In this document: piece after piece, positions 45,500 to 54,878 of the stretch | Layout of the letters: every line of letters begins with the position of its first letter | How positions within the stretch are numbered: position 1 is the stretch's first letter | From: Spartobacteria bacterium LR76 | Lineage (GTDB): Bacteria; Verrucomicrobiota; Verrucomicrobiia; Chthoniobacterales; Terrimicrobiaceae | NCBI GenBank assembly: GCA_003054655.1 | Contig: QAYZ01000008.1 | Location: forward strand, 34,571-98,570 | Reading direction: 5' to 3' | Length of the DNA: 64,000 nt | The notes under the pieces: model-generated | Seen by the model: the letters and a program-made list of their open reading frames with translations, nothing else | Told to the model about the DNA's origin: nothing | Databases searched by the model: none | Made by a program: the position numbers and the translations under genes

Positions 45500-46315
45500 C
45501 TAAAACACGAAGGGCACACCTTGCTCGGCGAATGCCTTTTTCTGAGCGGGAAGGTATTTGTCCCCCAAAGCCTGGAAGCCTCCCTTTTCCCGGAAACGGA
45601 TCAGAAAGGCGTCGATCTGCCGCTTCAGCTCGTCATTACCTTTCCGAAGACCAATCGCCCAGTGCTCTTCCTGGATGGGTTGAAGCAAGGCCCGAGTAGT
45701 GGCGAGATTCTCCTGCCAGTTCTTCCAGACACTCATCTGGTCATAGAGGAAGGCGTCGGCTCTGCCTTGGCACACCTCGAGCACGGCGGAGTTCTCCTTG
45801 TCCACGGCGAGGATCTTCGCCTGCTTCAGGTTCTTCCTCGCCCAGAGTTCGCCCGTGGTGCCTTGACGCACCACCACCGTGCGGTCGGGCTGATCCAGGT
45901 CGTTGGCGCTTTGCACTGGAGCATTCTTTCCCACCAAGAGAGCGAGTCCGATGGTCAGGTAGGGAGCCGAAAAAGAGATGGCCTCACGCCGAGCCGGGGT
46001 ATCCGTAAGGGAACTGATTACGCAATCCAGGCGTCCATTCTGAAGGGTCGGAATCAAACCAACGAAGGGAATGTTTTCGATCTTCAGTTCCCTGCCGAGG
46101 GTTTCGGCCAACGCCTTGGCGAGGTCCACGCTGACGCCTGTGGGATTTCCTGATGGGTCAACCATCTCAAAGGGCGGATAGGACAGATCCATGCCCACGA
46201 CGACGGTCTTCCTGCCTGAGTCCGCCGTTTTGCCGCATCCCGTAAGGGTGGCAGCGATAGCTCCCCCGGTCCAAAAGAGGAAAGTTCTACGTGGAACATT
46301 TTGCGTCAGCTTCAT
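45500..46315 (-). CDS. Polar amino acid ABC transporter solute-binding lipoprotein
   Basis: A 271-aa SBP_bac_3 family protein. The signal region carries RRTFLFWTGG, a twin-arginine-like start, and the lipobox LTGC, so it may be exported as a lipoprotein. Ligand-domain blocks: VGMDLSYPPFEMVD, DLAKALAETLG, DCVISSLTDTPARREAISFS and QGRADAFLYD. The ATG at 46315 directly precedes the signal. The next genes on this strand are the permease and ATPase. The ligand is unclear. Confidence 0.92.
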   Translation of the reverse strand: MKLTQNVPRRTFLFWTGGAIAATLTGCGKTADSGRKTVVVGMDLSYPPFEMVDPSGNPTGVSVDLAKALAETLGRELKIENIPFVGLIPTLQNGRLDCVISSLTDTPARREAISFSAPYLTIGLALLVGKNAPVQSANDLDQPDRTVVVRQGTTGELWARKNLKQAKILAVDKENSAVLEVCQGRADAFLYDQMSVWKNWQENLATTRALLQPIQEEHWAIGLRKGNDELKRQIDAFLIRFREKGGFQALGDKYLPAQKKAFAEQGVPFVF

Positions 46316-46709
46316 GGGAAGATTTCGTGGATGATTTGTGAAAAACTGTGAAGAATACCTGAGTACTTTCTGCCGGGGTACCTTGAAATACCAATAACGT
46401 TGTTGGCCTTCAGAATTTGTTCCCAACCTTTCCGACCGTGGAACGCTGATAACAAGCTGCTGGAACAAAAGGGGTGGCGGTTATTCACACGCTTAAGAAG
46501 AAGAAGAAAGGGTTTACCTTTAATTTCTTCTCTATTCAGGAAGTGAATTACTTTTGAAATTCGCTGTACCGGATGACGCGATGTTCCACATACCGTCCTC
46601 GGAAGACATATTTAATTAATTCTTTATCAATGGGTTAATATATGTACGCTATCATGTACTTATTCTGATCCTTGAGTCACAACCAGTTTCCTGATAGTGG
46701 CTTGTAGCC
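46316..46709. other. AT-rich divergent intergenic region
   Basis: This 394-bp stretch separates the solute-binding gene (minus) from the coiled-coil gene (plus). It is clearly richer in A+T than its surroundings, with a GAAGAAGAAGAAA run near 46497 and TTAATTAATT near 46613. Two GTAC-centred repeats sit at about 46641-46660. It must hold promoters for both genes; no unambiguous -35/-10 pair stood out. Confidence 0.45.
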
Positions 46710-47021
46710 ATGGCCGAGCATGGAGCAGAGGATTCGCCTATTCCATCCGTTTTGCAGGAGCTGGAACGGTTGAAGATCAATGTCCATGAAACGTTGATTC
46801 AATACGAGCAGCGTCTGGAATCGGAAATCAATGCCGTTCGCGATATCCTCGAAAGACAGCTCCGCCAGCAAAAGCTCTCCCACGCCAAGCTCCGGGACAT
46901 TCGCGATATGCTGACACTCCTGCGCCATGTCCAAGTCAAAGCGGACAAGGGCCGTCGCAAGGATCTCAAGAAGCTTGAATCCGTGGTGAGCGATCTCGCC
47001 ATGTTGGTCGAGAATTGGTAA
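46710..47021 (+). CDS. Small coiled-coil protein of unknown function
   Basis: A 103-aa, strongly charged, all-helical protein. Residues 12-75 form heptad-like Leu/Ile repeats (VLQELERLKINVHETLI, LESEINAVRDILERQL), compatible with a dimeric coiled coil. No signal peptide and no known domain. The start is the ATG at 46710. The gene ends 48 bp before the MsrA ATG. It could also be a partner of an unknown complex; nothing more can be said. Confidence 0.65.
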   Translation: MAEHGAEDSPIPSVLQELERLKINVHETLIQYEQRLESEINAVRDILERQLRQQKLSHAKLRDIRDMLTLLRHVQVKADKGRRKDLKKLESVVSDLAMLVENW

Positions 47022-47068
47022 CCAGAGCAGTTGCGTTCGCGCCGGGGCTAGCCGAGCTTCCGGGAAAA

Positions 47069-47635
47069 ATGCGGTATCTCATTCTCGCTCTTCTGCTATC
47101 TTGCTCCATGGCCTACGCGGAAAAAACAGTGGTGCTCGGGGGAGGGTGTTTCTGGTGTGTCGAGGCGATGTACCAGACCGTGCCTGGAATCGATAAGGTC
47201 GTGAGCGGCTACGCGGGAGGATCGACGGAGAATCCGACCTATGAGCAAGTGTGTACAGGCCGGACAGGCCATGCCGAGGTGATTCAGATTTCCTACGATC
47301 CCGAAAAGATTTCCTATGAGAAGATCATCGACCTTTTTTGGAAGGCTCATGATCCCACCACCCTGAACCGCCAGGGAGCGGACTCGGGTACGCAATACCG
47401 CTCGATCATCCTGTACCAGACCAAAGAGGAGAAGGAGATCGCGGAGAAGTCGAAAGCGGCGGCGCAAAAGGATTTCAAATCGCCCATCGTGACCGAGATC
47501 ACGCCATTGAAAGCGTTCTATCCAGCGGAGACGTATCACCAGGACTTTTTTAAGAACAACCCGAACAATCCGTATAACAGGGCGGTCACCGCGCCGAAGG
47601 TGCAGAAGTTCGAGAAGGCCCAGCAGCAACCGTAA
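47069..47635 (+). CDS. msrA: Peptide methionine sulfoxide reductase A, exported
   Basis: Reduces S-methionine sulfoxide in proteins. It is 188 aa. A signal peptide (LILALLLSCSMAYA) is followed by the active site GGGCFWCVEA (catalytic Cys27 and Cys30) and the conserved SGYAGG, GRTGHAE and AYPAETYHQDF-like (FYPAETYHQDF) blocks. The ATG at 47069 is chosen because it opens the signal peptide. It lies 6 bp before the radical SAM gene. Confidence 0.95.
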   Translation: MRYLILALLLSCSMAYAEKTVVLGGGCFWCVEAMYQTVPGIDKVVSGYAGGSTENPTYEQVCTGRTGHAEVIQISYDPEKISYEKIIDLFWKAHDPTTLNRQGADSGTQYRSIILYQTKEEKEIAEKSKAAAQKDFKSPIVTEITPLKAFYPAETYHQDFFKNNPNNPYNRAVTAPKVQKFEKAQQQP

Positions 47636-47641
47636 CGGCGC

Positions 47642-48682
47642 ATGCACGTTCCGGGGCGGGGCGCGACGATCAATCCGCGCGGGCGCTTCGAGCGTCTCGA
47701 GGTGGCGCTGGAGGAGGAGGCAGAGCACGAGGCGGGGCGGCCTCGCACCATCTACCTGCGAGATGATGCCCAGTCGATCATCTCGACCAACGACAGTCCG
47801 GATATCGGTTTCCGATCGAGCATCAATCCCTACCGGGGCTGCGAGCATGGATGCTCGTATTGCTACGCTCGGCCCTACCACGAGTATCTGGGTTTCTCTG
47901 CCGGGCAGGATTTTGAAACGAAGATCATGGTGAAGCCGGATGCCGCCAGACTCCTGCGGAAAGCCTTGTCCTCACCAAAGTGGCAGCCCGAGGTGCTGGC
48001 CATCAGCGGGGTGACGGATTGCTACCAGCCCGTCGAGCGCAAGCTGGAGATCACGCGACAATGTCTCGAGGTGCTGGCGGAGTTTCGCAACCCCTGCGTG
48101 ATCGTAACAAAGAATCATCTCGTCACCCGCGACATCGATCATTTGCGCAAGCTCGCGGCCTATCAAGCGGCGATGGTGTTCATTTCCGTGACCACGCTTG
48201 ATACCGATCTCGCGTCGGCGCTGGAGCCCAGGGCGGCGACACCAGCCTTTCGCCTCGATGCCATCCGGCAGCTCGCGGAAGCGGGAATACCGGTCGGTGT
48301 ATTGACGGCGCCCGTCATTCCTGGCCTGAACGAGCATGAAATCCCGGCCATCCTGAAAGCGGCGCGGGAGGCGGGGGCAGGGACGGCTGGCTATACGGTG
48401 ATCCGGCTGCCTTATGGAGTGAAGGACGTCTTTGCCGCGTGGCTGGAAACGCATCGCCCGGGTTCGAAGGAGAAAATCCTCGATCGTATCCGCGACATGC
48501 GCGGCGGGAAGCTGAACCGCAGCGACTTTGCCACCCGGATGAGAGGCGAGGGAATCTGGGCTGAGCAAATCCGCCAGCTCTTTCGCACCACCCGGCAGCG
48601 CGAGGGTCTGGAGGGTCGGCGGATCGAGTTGTCCGTCGATCATTTCCGCCGCCCGGGCGGCGAGCAGCTATCGCTTCTTTGA
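47642..48682 (+). CDS. Radical SAM protein of the PA0069 family
   Basis: A 346-aa member of the spore-photoproduct-lyase-like radical SAM group. The cluster motif is CEHGCSYCYAR (CX3CX2C). Upstream NPYRGCEHG and downstream VTDCYQPVERKLEITR are typical of the PA0069/Rv2578c family, whose function is not established. The C-terminus has a LXXRX basic tail. The 3' end overlaps the convergent L,D-transpeptidase by 15 bp. Confidence 0.88.
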   Translation: MHVPGRGATINPRGRFERLEVALEEEAEHEAGRPRTIYLRDDAQSIISTNDSPDIGFRSSINPYRGCEHGCSYCYARPYHEYLGFSAGQDFETKIMVKPDAARLLRKALSSPKWQPEVLAISGVTDCYQPVERKLEITRQCLEVLAEFRNPCVIVTKNHLVTRDIDHLRKLAAYQAAMVFISVTTLDTDLASALEPRAATPAFRLDAIRQLAEAGIPVGVLTAPVIPGLNEHEIPAILKAAREAGAGTAGYTVIRLPYGVKDVFAAWLETHRPGSKEKILDRIRDMRGGKLNRSDFATRMRGEGIWAEQIRQLFRTTRQREGLEGRRIELSVDHFRRPGGEQLSLL

Positions 48683-49357
48683 GACTGGCTCGGCCATGAC
48701 AGGCGCCTCATAGGCGATGGTCACCGGCGTGCCGATCTTCACCAGCTCAAAGAGCTGCTTCGCCGTGTCGTCCTTCAGACGCACACAGCCGTGCGAGGCG
48801 GCATGGCCTGGCACATAGCCGACGTGGAGGCCCACGCCGGTGTCGGTGAGGCGCATCCAGTAGGGCATCGAGGCTCCGACAAAACTGGCTCCCTCCGGCA
48901 CCTTGTCGACCCGGCTGTCGGCGTCCTCAACAAGAACCAGACCGGTGGCATCGAAGATCTTGCCGTAAAGATTGGAGTGATAGTCCTTCTCCTTGGCGCG
49001 AACCGTGTAGCTGCCAGTCGGTGTCGGATGCGATTTTTTGCCCGTGGCGACCGGGAAGTCCATCGCCAGAGCCCCGCGAACGAGCAGATAGCCGCGCTGT
49101 TCCTTGATGGAGATTTCGATCGCGATATTCTCCGGTGTGGCCTTCTCGAGCAGCGCCTTGTTGCGGTAGGTGCTTCGTTTCCAGGCACCCAGCGAACGGT
49201 AGATGGAGTGCTCCGTCCTGGCCGAGGCCTGCAGAGCCGCATCCTCGCGGGAAACCTTCTTTTGAGCGGGGTCTTCCATCAGGGCGCAACTGGAGAAAGT
49301 GAGGGCGAACGCGCTCAAGAGAAGGCCGGAAAAGCGACCGAGGGAGATTGTCTTCAT
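48668..49357 (-). CDS. L,D-transpeptidase (YkuD) lipoprotein
   Basis: Cross-links peptidoglycan stem peptides (3-3) or attaches protein to the wall. It is 229 aa. Signal and lipobox: LLLSAFALTFSSC. The YkuD domain covers residues 75-215 with FPVATGKKSHPTPTGSYTV and the active site HVGYVPGHAASHGCVRL, including His and Cys. It starts at the ATG at 49357. A gap of about 350 bp separates it from pdhA. Confidence 0.92.
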   Translation of the reverse strand: MKTISLGRFSGLLLSAFALTFSSCALMEDPAQKKVSREDAALQASARTEHSIYRSLGAWKRSTYRNKALLEKATPENIAIEISIKEQRGYLLVRGALAMDFPVATGKKSHPTPTGSYTVRAKEKDYHSNLYGKIFDATGLVLVEDADSRVDKVPEGASFVGASMPYWMRLTDTGVGLHVGYVPGHAASHGCVRLKDDTAKQLFELVKIGTPVTIAYEAPVMAEPVSKKR

Positions 49358-49707
49358 AGGGAAGAGGCGCGCACGATACGCTGATCGCTGATCAGTTGCC
49401 AGTTCTTAAAAGCAGGTAACTTTGGCCTTTCTTGTGTTCGAACAGGCTTGTTTCGCAGTTCATCTACAACATATAGCGGTTGCTTGAGCAGGCAATGAGG
49501 AGAGGCTTGGGAAACTGGTTGTTTCCGCGCCCCCTGGCTCGGGGAAATCTCTACCAGCTTCGTCGCGAAAAAGCGATCTGTGCTCGTATTTCCAGTTGTC
49601 AAAACGGGGGTCTGTGAAATTATCTAGGTTTGTCGTCGTCGCGGTCACCCAGGGGGCTGGACGGATACGACGCGCACCATCGAACAACATCCAACACCTG
49701 CTTTCGC
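49358..49707. other. Intergenic region upstream of pdhA
   Basis: The 350 bp hold no convincing gene. A TTGTCA box at 49596-49601 followed 18 bases later by TTATCT (49620-49625) is a weak promoter candidate for the pdh operon. Upstream of the L,D-transpeptidase nothing obvious is seen. Confidence 0.35.
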
Positions 49708-50787
49708 ATGCCAAAAACTGAAGTTCGCTCAACCGATTACGCCAATGCCCCCATCAACGAAAATCTTTCGAAGGAGGAACGCGTCAAGTTGTTGCGAGAG
49801 ATGATGCGCATTCGTCGGTTCGAGCAGATTGCGCTCAAGTTTTACAACGCTGGCAAGATGGGTGGCTTCCTGCACCTCTACATCGGCCAGGAGTCTGTGG
49901 CCGTCGGCACCGTGTCCCTGATGGGCGATAATGACCACGTCATCACGGCCTATCGCGACCATGGCCACGCTCTGGCTGTCGGCATGGGCATGAACGAGTG
50001 CATGGCCGAGCTGTACGGCAAGGCGACCGGATGTTCGAAGGGCAAGGGCGGTTCCATGCACTATTTCGCGCCGGACAAGAACTACTGGGGCGGCCACGGC
50101 ATCGTCGCCGGCCAGACTCCGCTCGGCCTCGGCCTCGCCTACGGCATCAAGTACAAGGGCCTCAAGGGCGCAGCGCTCTGCTTCCTCGGTGACGGAGCCG
50201 TCAACCAGGGCGTCGTTTACGAGAGCCTGAACATGGCCTCCCTCTTTGACCTCCCGGTCATCTACGTCATCGAGAACAACAAGTACTCGATGGGCACCAG
50301 CCTCGAGCGTTCCTCCGTCATCGACAAGTGCCTGGCGCAGCGAGCCGAGGCCTTCAAGGTCGACTGGGCTCTCGCCAACGGCGAAGATGTTTACGAGGTT
50401 CGCGCGGTCACCCAGCAGGCCCTGGAGCGCGCCTACGAGAAATCCCGCCCGACAGTCCTGGAGTTTCAGACCTACCGCTACTATGGCCACTCGGTCGCCG
50501 ACGCCAAGCACAAGGGCGGCTACCGCAAGGAAGAGGAGATCGAGCGTTACAAGAAGCAGCACGACCCGATCGTGATCTTCAAGAACCGCCTCCTCGCCGA
50601 GAAGGCCATCACGGAGGAGCAGTTCGAGGCGATCGAAGCCGAGGTCAAGGCCGAGGCCGACGAGTCCGCACGCTTCGCCGAGGAGAGCCCGTACCCGACG
50701 GTGGAATCCATTTACGACGACGTGTACTTCGAGGTGGACCGCCAGACCGAGGCGGGCCGCACGGGTCGTTTCTTCTTCAACAACTAA
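49708..50787 (+). CDS. pdhA: Pyruvate dehydrogenase E1 component, alpha subunit
   Basis: Thiamine-diphosphate subunit of the pyruvate dehydrogenase complex, 359 aa. Typical blocks: RRFEQIALKFYNAGKMGGFLH, GSMHYF, the ThDP-binding GDGAVNQGVVYESLNMASLFDLP, and ENNKYSMGTSLERS with phosphoregulation-like serines. RYYGHSVADAKHK closes the site. The ATG at 49708 gives the expected length. It is followed by pdhB after 46 bp. Together with the E1 beta and E2 genes it forms a catabolic operon. Confidence 0.95.
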   Translation: MPKTEVRSTDYANAPINENLSKEERVKLLREMMRIRRFEQIALKFYNAGKMGGFLHLYIGQESVAVGTVSLMGDNDHVITAYRDHGHALAVGMGMNECMAELYGKATGCSKGKGGSMHYFAPDKNYWGGHGIVAGQTPLGLGLAYGIKYKGLKGAALCFLGDGAVNQGVVYESLNMASLFDLPVIYVIENNKYSMGTSLERSSVIDKCLAQRAEAFKVDWALANGEDVYEVRAVTQQALERAYEKSRPTVLEFQTYRYYGHSVADAKHKGGYRKEEEIERYKKQHDPIVIFKNRLLAEKAITEEQFEAIEAEVKAEADESARFAEESPYPTVESIYDDVYFEVDRQTEAGRTGRFFFNN

Positions 50788-50833
50788 GGTCCCCTCGGTA
50801 CCGACTGATCAACCGACTTACTGCGCATCACGT

Positions 50834-51808
50834 ATGGCACTGATTGAATATCGCGACGCCCTGAACCAAGCCTTCGCCGAGGAGATCGAGCGAGATCCCA
50901 ATGTCGTCCTCATCGGCGAGGAAGTCGCCCAGTACGATGGGGCCTACAAGGTCACCCGCGGACTTTGGAAGAAATATGGCGACAAGCGCGTGATGGATAC
51001 TCCCATCAGCGAGGCCGCCTTCATCGGCATGGGCGTGGGAGCTTCCATGCTCGGCCTGCGTCCCGTGATCGAGCTCATGTTCTGGAGCTTCGCCACGGTC
51101 GCCTACGACCAGATCATTAACAACGCCGGCCAGATCCGCTACATGAGCGGCGGCCTGATTAACTGCCCGATCGTCATTCGCGGTCCGGCCAACGGCGGCA
51201 CCAACGTCGGTGCCACCCACTCGCACACTCCGGAGAACTGGCTCGGTGCCATTCCGGGTCTCAAGGTGGTTTCCGCCGCGACTCCTTACGACGCGAAGGG
51301 CCTGATGAAGGCCGCCATCCGCGACAACGACCCCGTCATGTTCATGGAGAACACGCTTCTCTATGGCAATCGCGGCGAGGTGCCCGAGGAGGAGTACATC
51401 ATCCCGCTCGGCGTCGCCGACCTGAAGCGCGAGGGGTCCGATGTCTCGCTCATCGCCCACGGTCGCGCCGTTCTCACTGCTCTCAAGGCGGCTGAGATCC
51501 TGGCCTCCGAGCATAACATCCAGGCCGACGTGCTCGACCTGCGCTCGATCCGCCCGCTCGACGAAGAGGCGATTCTCAAGACCGTCCGCAAGACGCATCG
51601 CGCCGTGCTGGTCGACGAGAACAAGCCCTTCTGCGGCGTCTCGGCCCAGATTTCTGCGACGATCATGGAGCAGGCGTTTGACGACCTCGACGCTCCCGTG
51701 GCTCGCGTGTGTTCGCTCGACGCCCCGGCGATTTACTCGCCTGCGGTCGAGCCGCTCCAGCTCCCCACGCCCGAGCGCGTGATCGAGAAGGTTCTCAAGC
51801 TCGCCTAA
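50834..51808 (+). CDS. pdhB: Pyruvate dehydrogenase E1 component, beta subunit
   Basis: Partner of PdhA, 324 aa, transketolase-like. Blocks: VVLIGEEVAQYDGAYKVTRG, DTPISEAAFIGMGVGASMLG, RGPANGGTNVGATHSH, and a C-terminal domain with LDLRSIRPLDEEAIL. Complete and at normal length. A gap of 23 bp leads to pdhC. Confidence 0.96.
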   Translation: MALIEYRDALNQAFAEEIERDPNVVLIGEEVAQYDGAYKVTRGLWKKYGDKRVMDTPISEAAFIGMGVGASMLGLRPVIELMFWSFATVAYDQIINNAGQIRYMSGGLINCPIVIRGPANGGTNVGATHSHTPENWLGAIPGLKVVSAATPYDAKGLMKAAIRDNDPVMFMENTLLYGNRGEVPEEEYIIPLGVADLKREGSDVSLIAHGRAVLTALKAAEILASEHNIQADVLDLRSIRPLDEEAILKTVRKTHRAVLVDENKPFCGVSAQISATIMEQAFDDLDAPVARVCSLDAPAIYSPAVEPLQLPTPERVIEKVLKLA

Positions 51809-51831
51809 TATTTCCGTTTTTATCTGCTGAC

Positions 51832-53085
51832 ATGCCCAATGTAACCATGCCCAAGCTCAGCGACACGATGACCGAAGGGACCATCACTCGCTGGCGCAAG
51901 AAGAAAGGCGACACCGTCGAGATGGGGGATATCCTCGCCGAAGTCGAAACCGATAAAGCCACCATGGAAATGGAGGCCTTCGACGATGGCGTGCTCCACG
52001 AGATCTTTGTCCCGGATGGCGGCAAGGCCAAGGTGGGCGACGCAGTGGCTCTCATCCTCGCCGAGGGCGAGACGGCGGAGTCCGCTGGCAAGACCCCGGC
52101 CGCGAAGAACGACCTGACCACCTCTGGTGGCAAGGAAGCCGCTCCCGCCACCGCTGCTCCGGCAGCGAAGGCAGCGGAAGGCTCGGCTGATTCCGATTCG
52201 CGGGTGAAGGCCTCGCCTCTCGCCCGCAAGATCGCCAAGGAAAAGGGCATCTCGCTCGCTTCCGTCCAGGGTTCCGGCCCTGGTGGTCGCATCGTGGTGA
52301 AAGACCTTGAGGGTGCTCCCTCCGCTCCGGCTCCTGCCGCAGCAGCCCCGGCACCCGCCGCCGCTCCGGCCATCCAGGCCACGGCTGGCGCTTCGGATAC
52401 GAAGGTGCCGCTCAGCGGCATGCGCCGCACGATCGCCGAGCGCCTCGTCGCGAGCAAGCAGCAGAACCCGCACTTCTACCTCTCCGTCGAGGTCGATGCG
52501 GGTCCGCTGATGAAGCTCCGCACGGAACTCAACAAGGCCAACGAAGCCGCCGGTCAGCCCAAGCTCACCGTCAACGACTTCGTCCTGCTCGCCATTTCGC
52601 GCGCAGCCGCGGCTCATCCGTATGTCAACGCCTCCTGGGGCGGCGACTCGATCATCCAGTACGCGAGCGTCAATATCTCGGTCGCCGTGGCGGTCGACGA
52701 CGGCCTCGTCACGCCGGTCATTCGCAACGCCGCCAAGCTCTCCCTCAAGGAGATCAGCGCCTCGGTGAAAGACCTCGCGGCCCGTGCCCGTACGAAGAAG
52801 CTCAAGCCCGAGGAATACCAGGGCGGCACGATCACCGTCTCGAACCTCGGTTCCTACGGCGTCGAGCAGTTCTACGCGATCGTCAATCCGCCGCAGGCCG
52901 CCATCGTCGCGGTCGGTGCCATCGTCAAGAAACCGGTGGTCAATGCGAAGGATGAGATCGTGGTCGGCCAGCGCATGGTGGTCTCGCTCAGCGGCGACCA
53001 TCGCGTCGTCGACGGCGCGATCGGGGCGGAGTTCCTCGGCACCCTGCGCAAGCTGATCGAGAACCCGGCGCTCATGCTGTTCTAG
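51832..53085 (+). CDS. pdhC: Pyruvate dehydrogenase E2, dihydrolipoamide acetyltransferase
   Basis: Core acetyltransferase, 417 aa. One N-terminal lipoyl domain (lipoylated Lys in EVETDKATMEM), an Ala/Pro linker, a peripheral-subunit-binding domain (ASPLARKIAKEKGISLASV), a second Ala/Pro linker, and the catalytic domain with DHRVVDGAIGAEFL at the end. The ATG at 51832 opens directly with PNVTMPKLSDTMTEG. No E3 gene follows; a terminator does. Confidence 0.96.
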   Translation: MPNVTMPKLSDTMTEGTITRWRKKKGDTVEMGDILAEVETDKATMEMEAFDDGVLHEIFVPDGGKAKVGDAVALILAEGETAESAGKTPAAKNDLTTSGGKEAAPATAAPAAKAAEGSADSDSRVKASPLARKIAKEKGISLASVQGSGPGGRIVVKDLEGAPSAPAPAAAAPAPAAAPAIQATAGASDTKVPLSGMRRTIAERLVASKQQNPHFYLSVEVDAGPLMKLRTELNKANEAAGQPKLTVNDFVLLAISRAAAAHPYVNASWGGDSIIQYASVNISVAVAVDDGLVTPVIRNAAKLSLKEISASVKDLAARARTKKLKPEEYQGGTITVSNLGSYGVEQFYAIVNPPQAAIVAVGAIVKKPVVNAKDEIVVGQRMVVSLSGDHRVVDGAIGAEFLGTLRKLIENPALMLF

Positions 53086-53117
53086 GTTCCGGTTCGCTTA
53101 AGCTAACAAAAAATCTC

Positions 53118-53160
53118 AAGGGCGGCTGCCGATGTCTAGGCGGCCGCCCTTTTGTTTTAT
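53118..53160 (+). terminator. Rho-independent terminator of the pdh operon
   Basis: Nine-bp GC-rich stem (AAGGGCGGC/GCCGCCCTT at 53118-53126 and 53143-53151) followed by TTTGTTTTAT, starting 33 nt after the pdhC stop. Confidence 0.85.
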
Positions 53161-53228
53161 CGTGATATGCTAAATTAGCCTGTCCGGCATGGTGTGCCGG
53201 GAAGCCTGATAAACAGGATTTCAGGAGG

Positions 53229-54095
53229 CTAATACACGAGCGCGGAGCGCTCGGCAACCCAGCCGGAGATGTCATGAAGGACGGCGTCCTTTTCCCAGTC
53301 GTTCCAAAGGAGGTGGTAGGATTCCGGGTAGTGCAGGTGTTGCTTGTCCGCGGATGGGATCAGGTCATACCAACGGGCGACCTGCTCTGGGCGGATGAAG
53401 ACATCCTGGCCGGCGGAGAGGACGAGGGTCGGTACGGTGATGCCGGTGGCGAGCTGCGGGGTGGAATCCATCAGGCGGCTGAAGGCGCTGAGGAAGCCGA
53501 TGGTGAAGACCGGGATGTAATGCGAGGAGGCGCGGATGCGGGCGATGTGCTCCTCATCCCTCGTAACAGGGATGGGCTTCGATTTGCCGGTGACGAAAAG
53601 GCCCGGGTGCAGCCGCAGGTCGGGCGCGAGGCGGGCGGCAAAGCGGACGATGGCGCGGATCGGCGGCGGGGTGGGCTTTTTCAGCTCCACCACCGGGACC
53701 GAGAGAATCGCTCCCGCAATATCGGGGCCGATGGCTCCGCGGTGCAGGAGATGGGAGAGAATGAGGGAACCCATGCTCTCGCCGCACCAGAAGACTGGCC
53801 CGCCCTGGGAGCGAGCCTGGACGAAATGGCCGAAGGCCACAATGTCCTCTTCCAGCGTGGCGAGGTCAAAGAACCCGCCGCGTCGCCGGGTGACGGGGTC
53901 GTGTCCCTGCCCCCGCAGGTTCATCGCAAAAACGGAGAGGCCGTCGCCGGAAAGACGTCGGGCGAGGGTATCAAAGTCGGTGGCCGCGCCGCCGAGACCG
54001 TGGATGCAGATGACGGTGCCGCGTTCGCTACCGACAGGCTCCCAGTGATGGCAGGGAAAGGTGACGCCATCGGGAGCGGTCCATGGAAATTCCAT
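53229..54095 (-). CDS. Alpha/beta hydrolase (monoacylglycerol lipase-like)
   Basis: A 288-aa serine hydrolase of the lysophospholipase/monoacylglycerol lipase family. HGLGG oxyanion loop near residue 33, nucleophile Ser in CGESMGS, Asp in SAGQDVFI and His in ESYHLLWND complete the triad. No signal peptide. I chose the ATG at 54095 because the alternative at 54137 leaves only 10 bp to the divergent gene. The gene ends 68 bp after the pdh terminator region. Confidence 0.87.
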   Translation of the reverse strand: MEFPWTAPDGVTFPCHHWEPVGSERGTVICIHGLGGAATDFDTLARRLSGDGLSVFAMNLRGQGHDPVTRRRGGFFDLATLEEDIVAFGHFVQARSQGGPVFWCGESMGSLILSHLLHRGAIGPDIAGAILSVPVVELKKPTPPPIRAIVRFAARLAPDLRLHPGLFVTGKSKPIPVTRDEEHIARIRASSHYIPVFTIGFLSAFSRLMDSTPQLATGITVPTLVLSAGQDVFIRPEQVARWYDLIPSADKQHLHYPESYHLLWNDWEKDAVLHDISGWVAERSALVY

Positions 54096-54147
54096 AAAGG
54101 GAGTTTCGGATTGCTTTTCCCATAGCGCCACCCGCATTTTTCAAGAA

Positions 54148-54669
54148 ATGCGAAAACTTCTCACCGCCCTAGCTCTCGTCCTCGCTGCCACGCCCGTTTT
54201 TGCGGGACGCCTCGACATCGCCGTCATCCAGTTTGGAAGCGAACGGACGCCGGAAGAACTCGCCGCGGCGCTTTCTCGTACAAACCTCAGCGAGATCACC
54301 AATTCCGATCGTACGATCACGAGCGAGAGTGAGCTGAAAGCCGGCAACGTCCTCTTTGCCCAGTCCTTCGTCGCGTCGCCTGGTGCGCGCTTTGCCACCT
54401 CGACCCGCCTGGGCAACCAGCGCGCGGATGTCGAGGGTCAGCTCGGCTCTGGCCGGGTATCGGTCAACATCGACATCATCGAGGGCGTGAAGCTGGGTCT
54501 GCGCAATTTCGCCAGTTCGAACTACAATGGCTCCGGCCCGGTATCCTCTGCGCCGCAGATCATCAGCATGAAGCAGACCCGCATCAAGGGTCCGCAGGTC
54601 GAGAAGGGCCAGACCAAAATGCGCACGCTGTTTCTCACGACGATCCTCGTGGCGCAGTATCAACCGTGA
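54148..54669 (+). CDS. Exported protein of unknown function
   Basis: A 173-aa protein with a clear signal peptide (RKLLTALALVLAATPVFA) and a beta-rich body; IDIAVIQFGSERTPEEL-like and RVSVNIDIIEGVKLGLRNF strands suggest a small beta-sandwich. No known domain. It is followed by a strong terminator, so it is probably a single-gene unit. Divergent from the hydrolase. Confidence 0.7.
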   Translation: MRKLLTALALVLAATPVFAGRLDIAVIQFGSERTPEELAAALSRTNLSEITNSDRTITSESELKAGNVLFAQSFVASPGARFATSTRLGNQRADVEGQLGSGRVSVNIDIIEGVKLGLRNFASSNYNGSGPVSSAPQIISMKQTRIKGPQVEKGQTKMRTLFLTTILVAQYQP

Positions 54670-54724
54670 TCTTTCGGCCCCGGCAGGCGAGGGGACATCT
54701 TTCCGCCTGATTGTTTCCAAGCCA

Positions 54725-54758
54725 GGGGCCTGGGCGTTTTGCCAGGCCCCTTTTTTTT
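54725..54758 (+). terminator. Rho-independent terminator
   Basis: Nine-bp stem GGGGCCTGG/CCAGGCCCC (54725-54733 and 54742-54750) followed by eight T bases. It ends the single gene 54148-54669. Confidence 0.95.
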
Positions 54759-54878
54759 GCATTTCAGGGAGCGCCGAGATGGTATTGCTGTTTTGCTGAC
54801 AGCGCTTTGGCTGTCGTCAGCGTTGCCTTGACCTTTCCGCAGGGGGCGAACAAGGCTCTTGATCTCGCTTTCCGGCTC

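Noticed and set aside
46283..46305. A parS-like TGTTCCACGTAGAAC match
   Set aside because: Only about 13 of 16 positions match the consensus, it lies inside the solute-binding protein's coding sequence, and no parAB genes are near.
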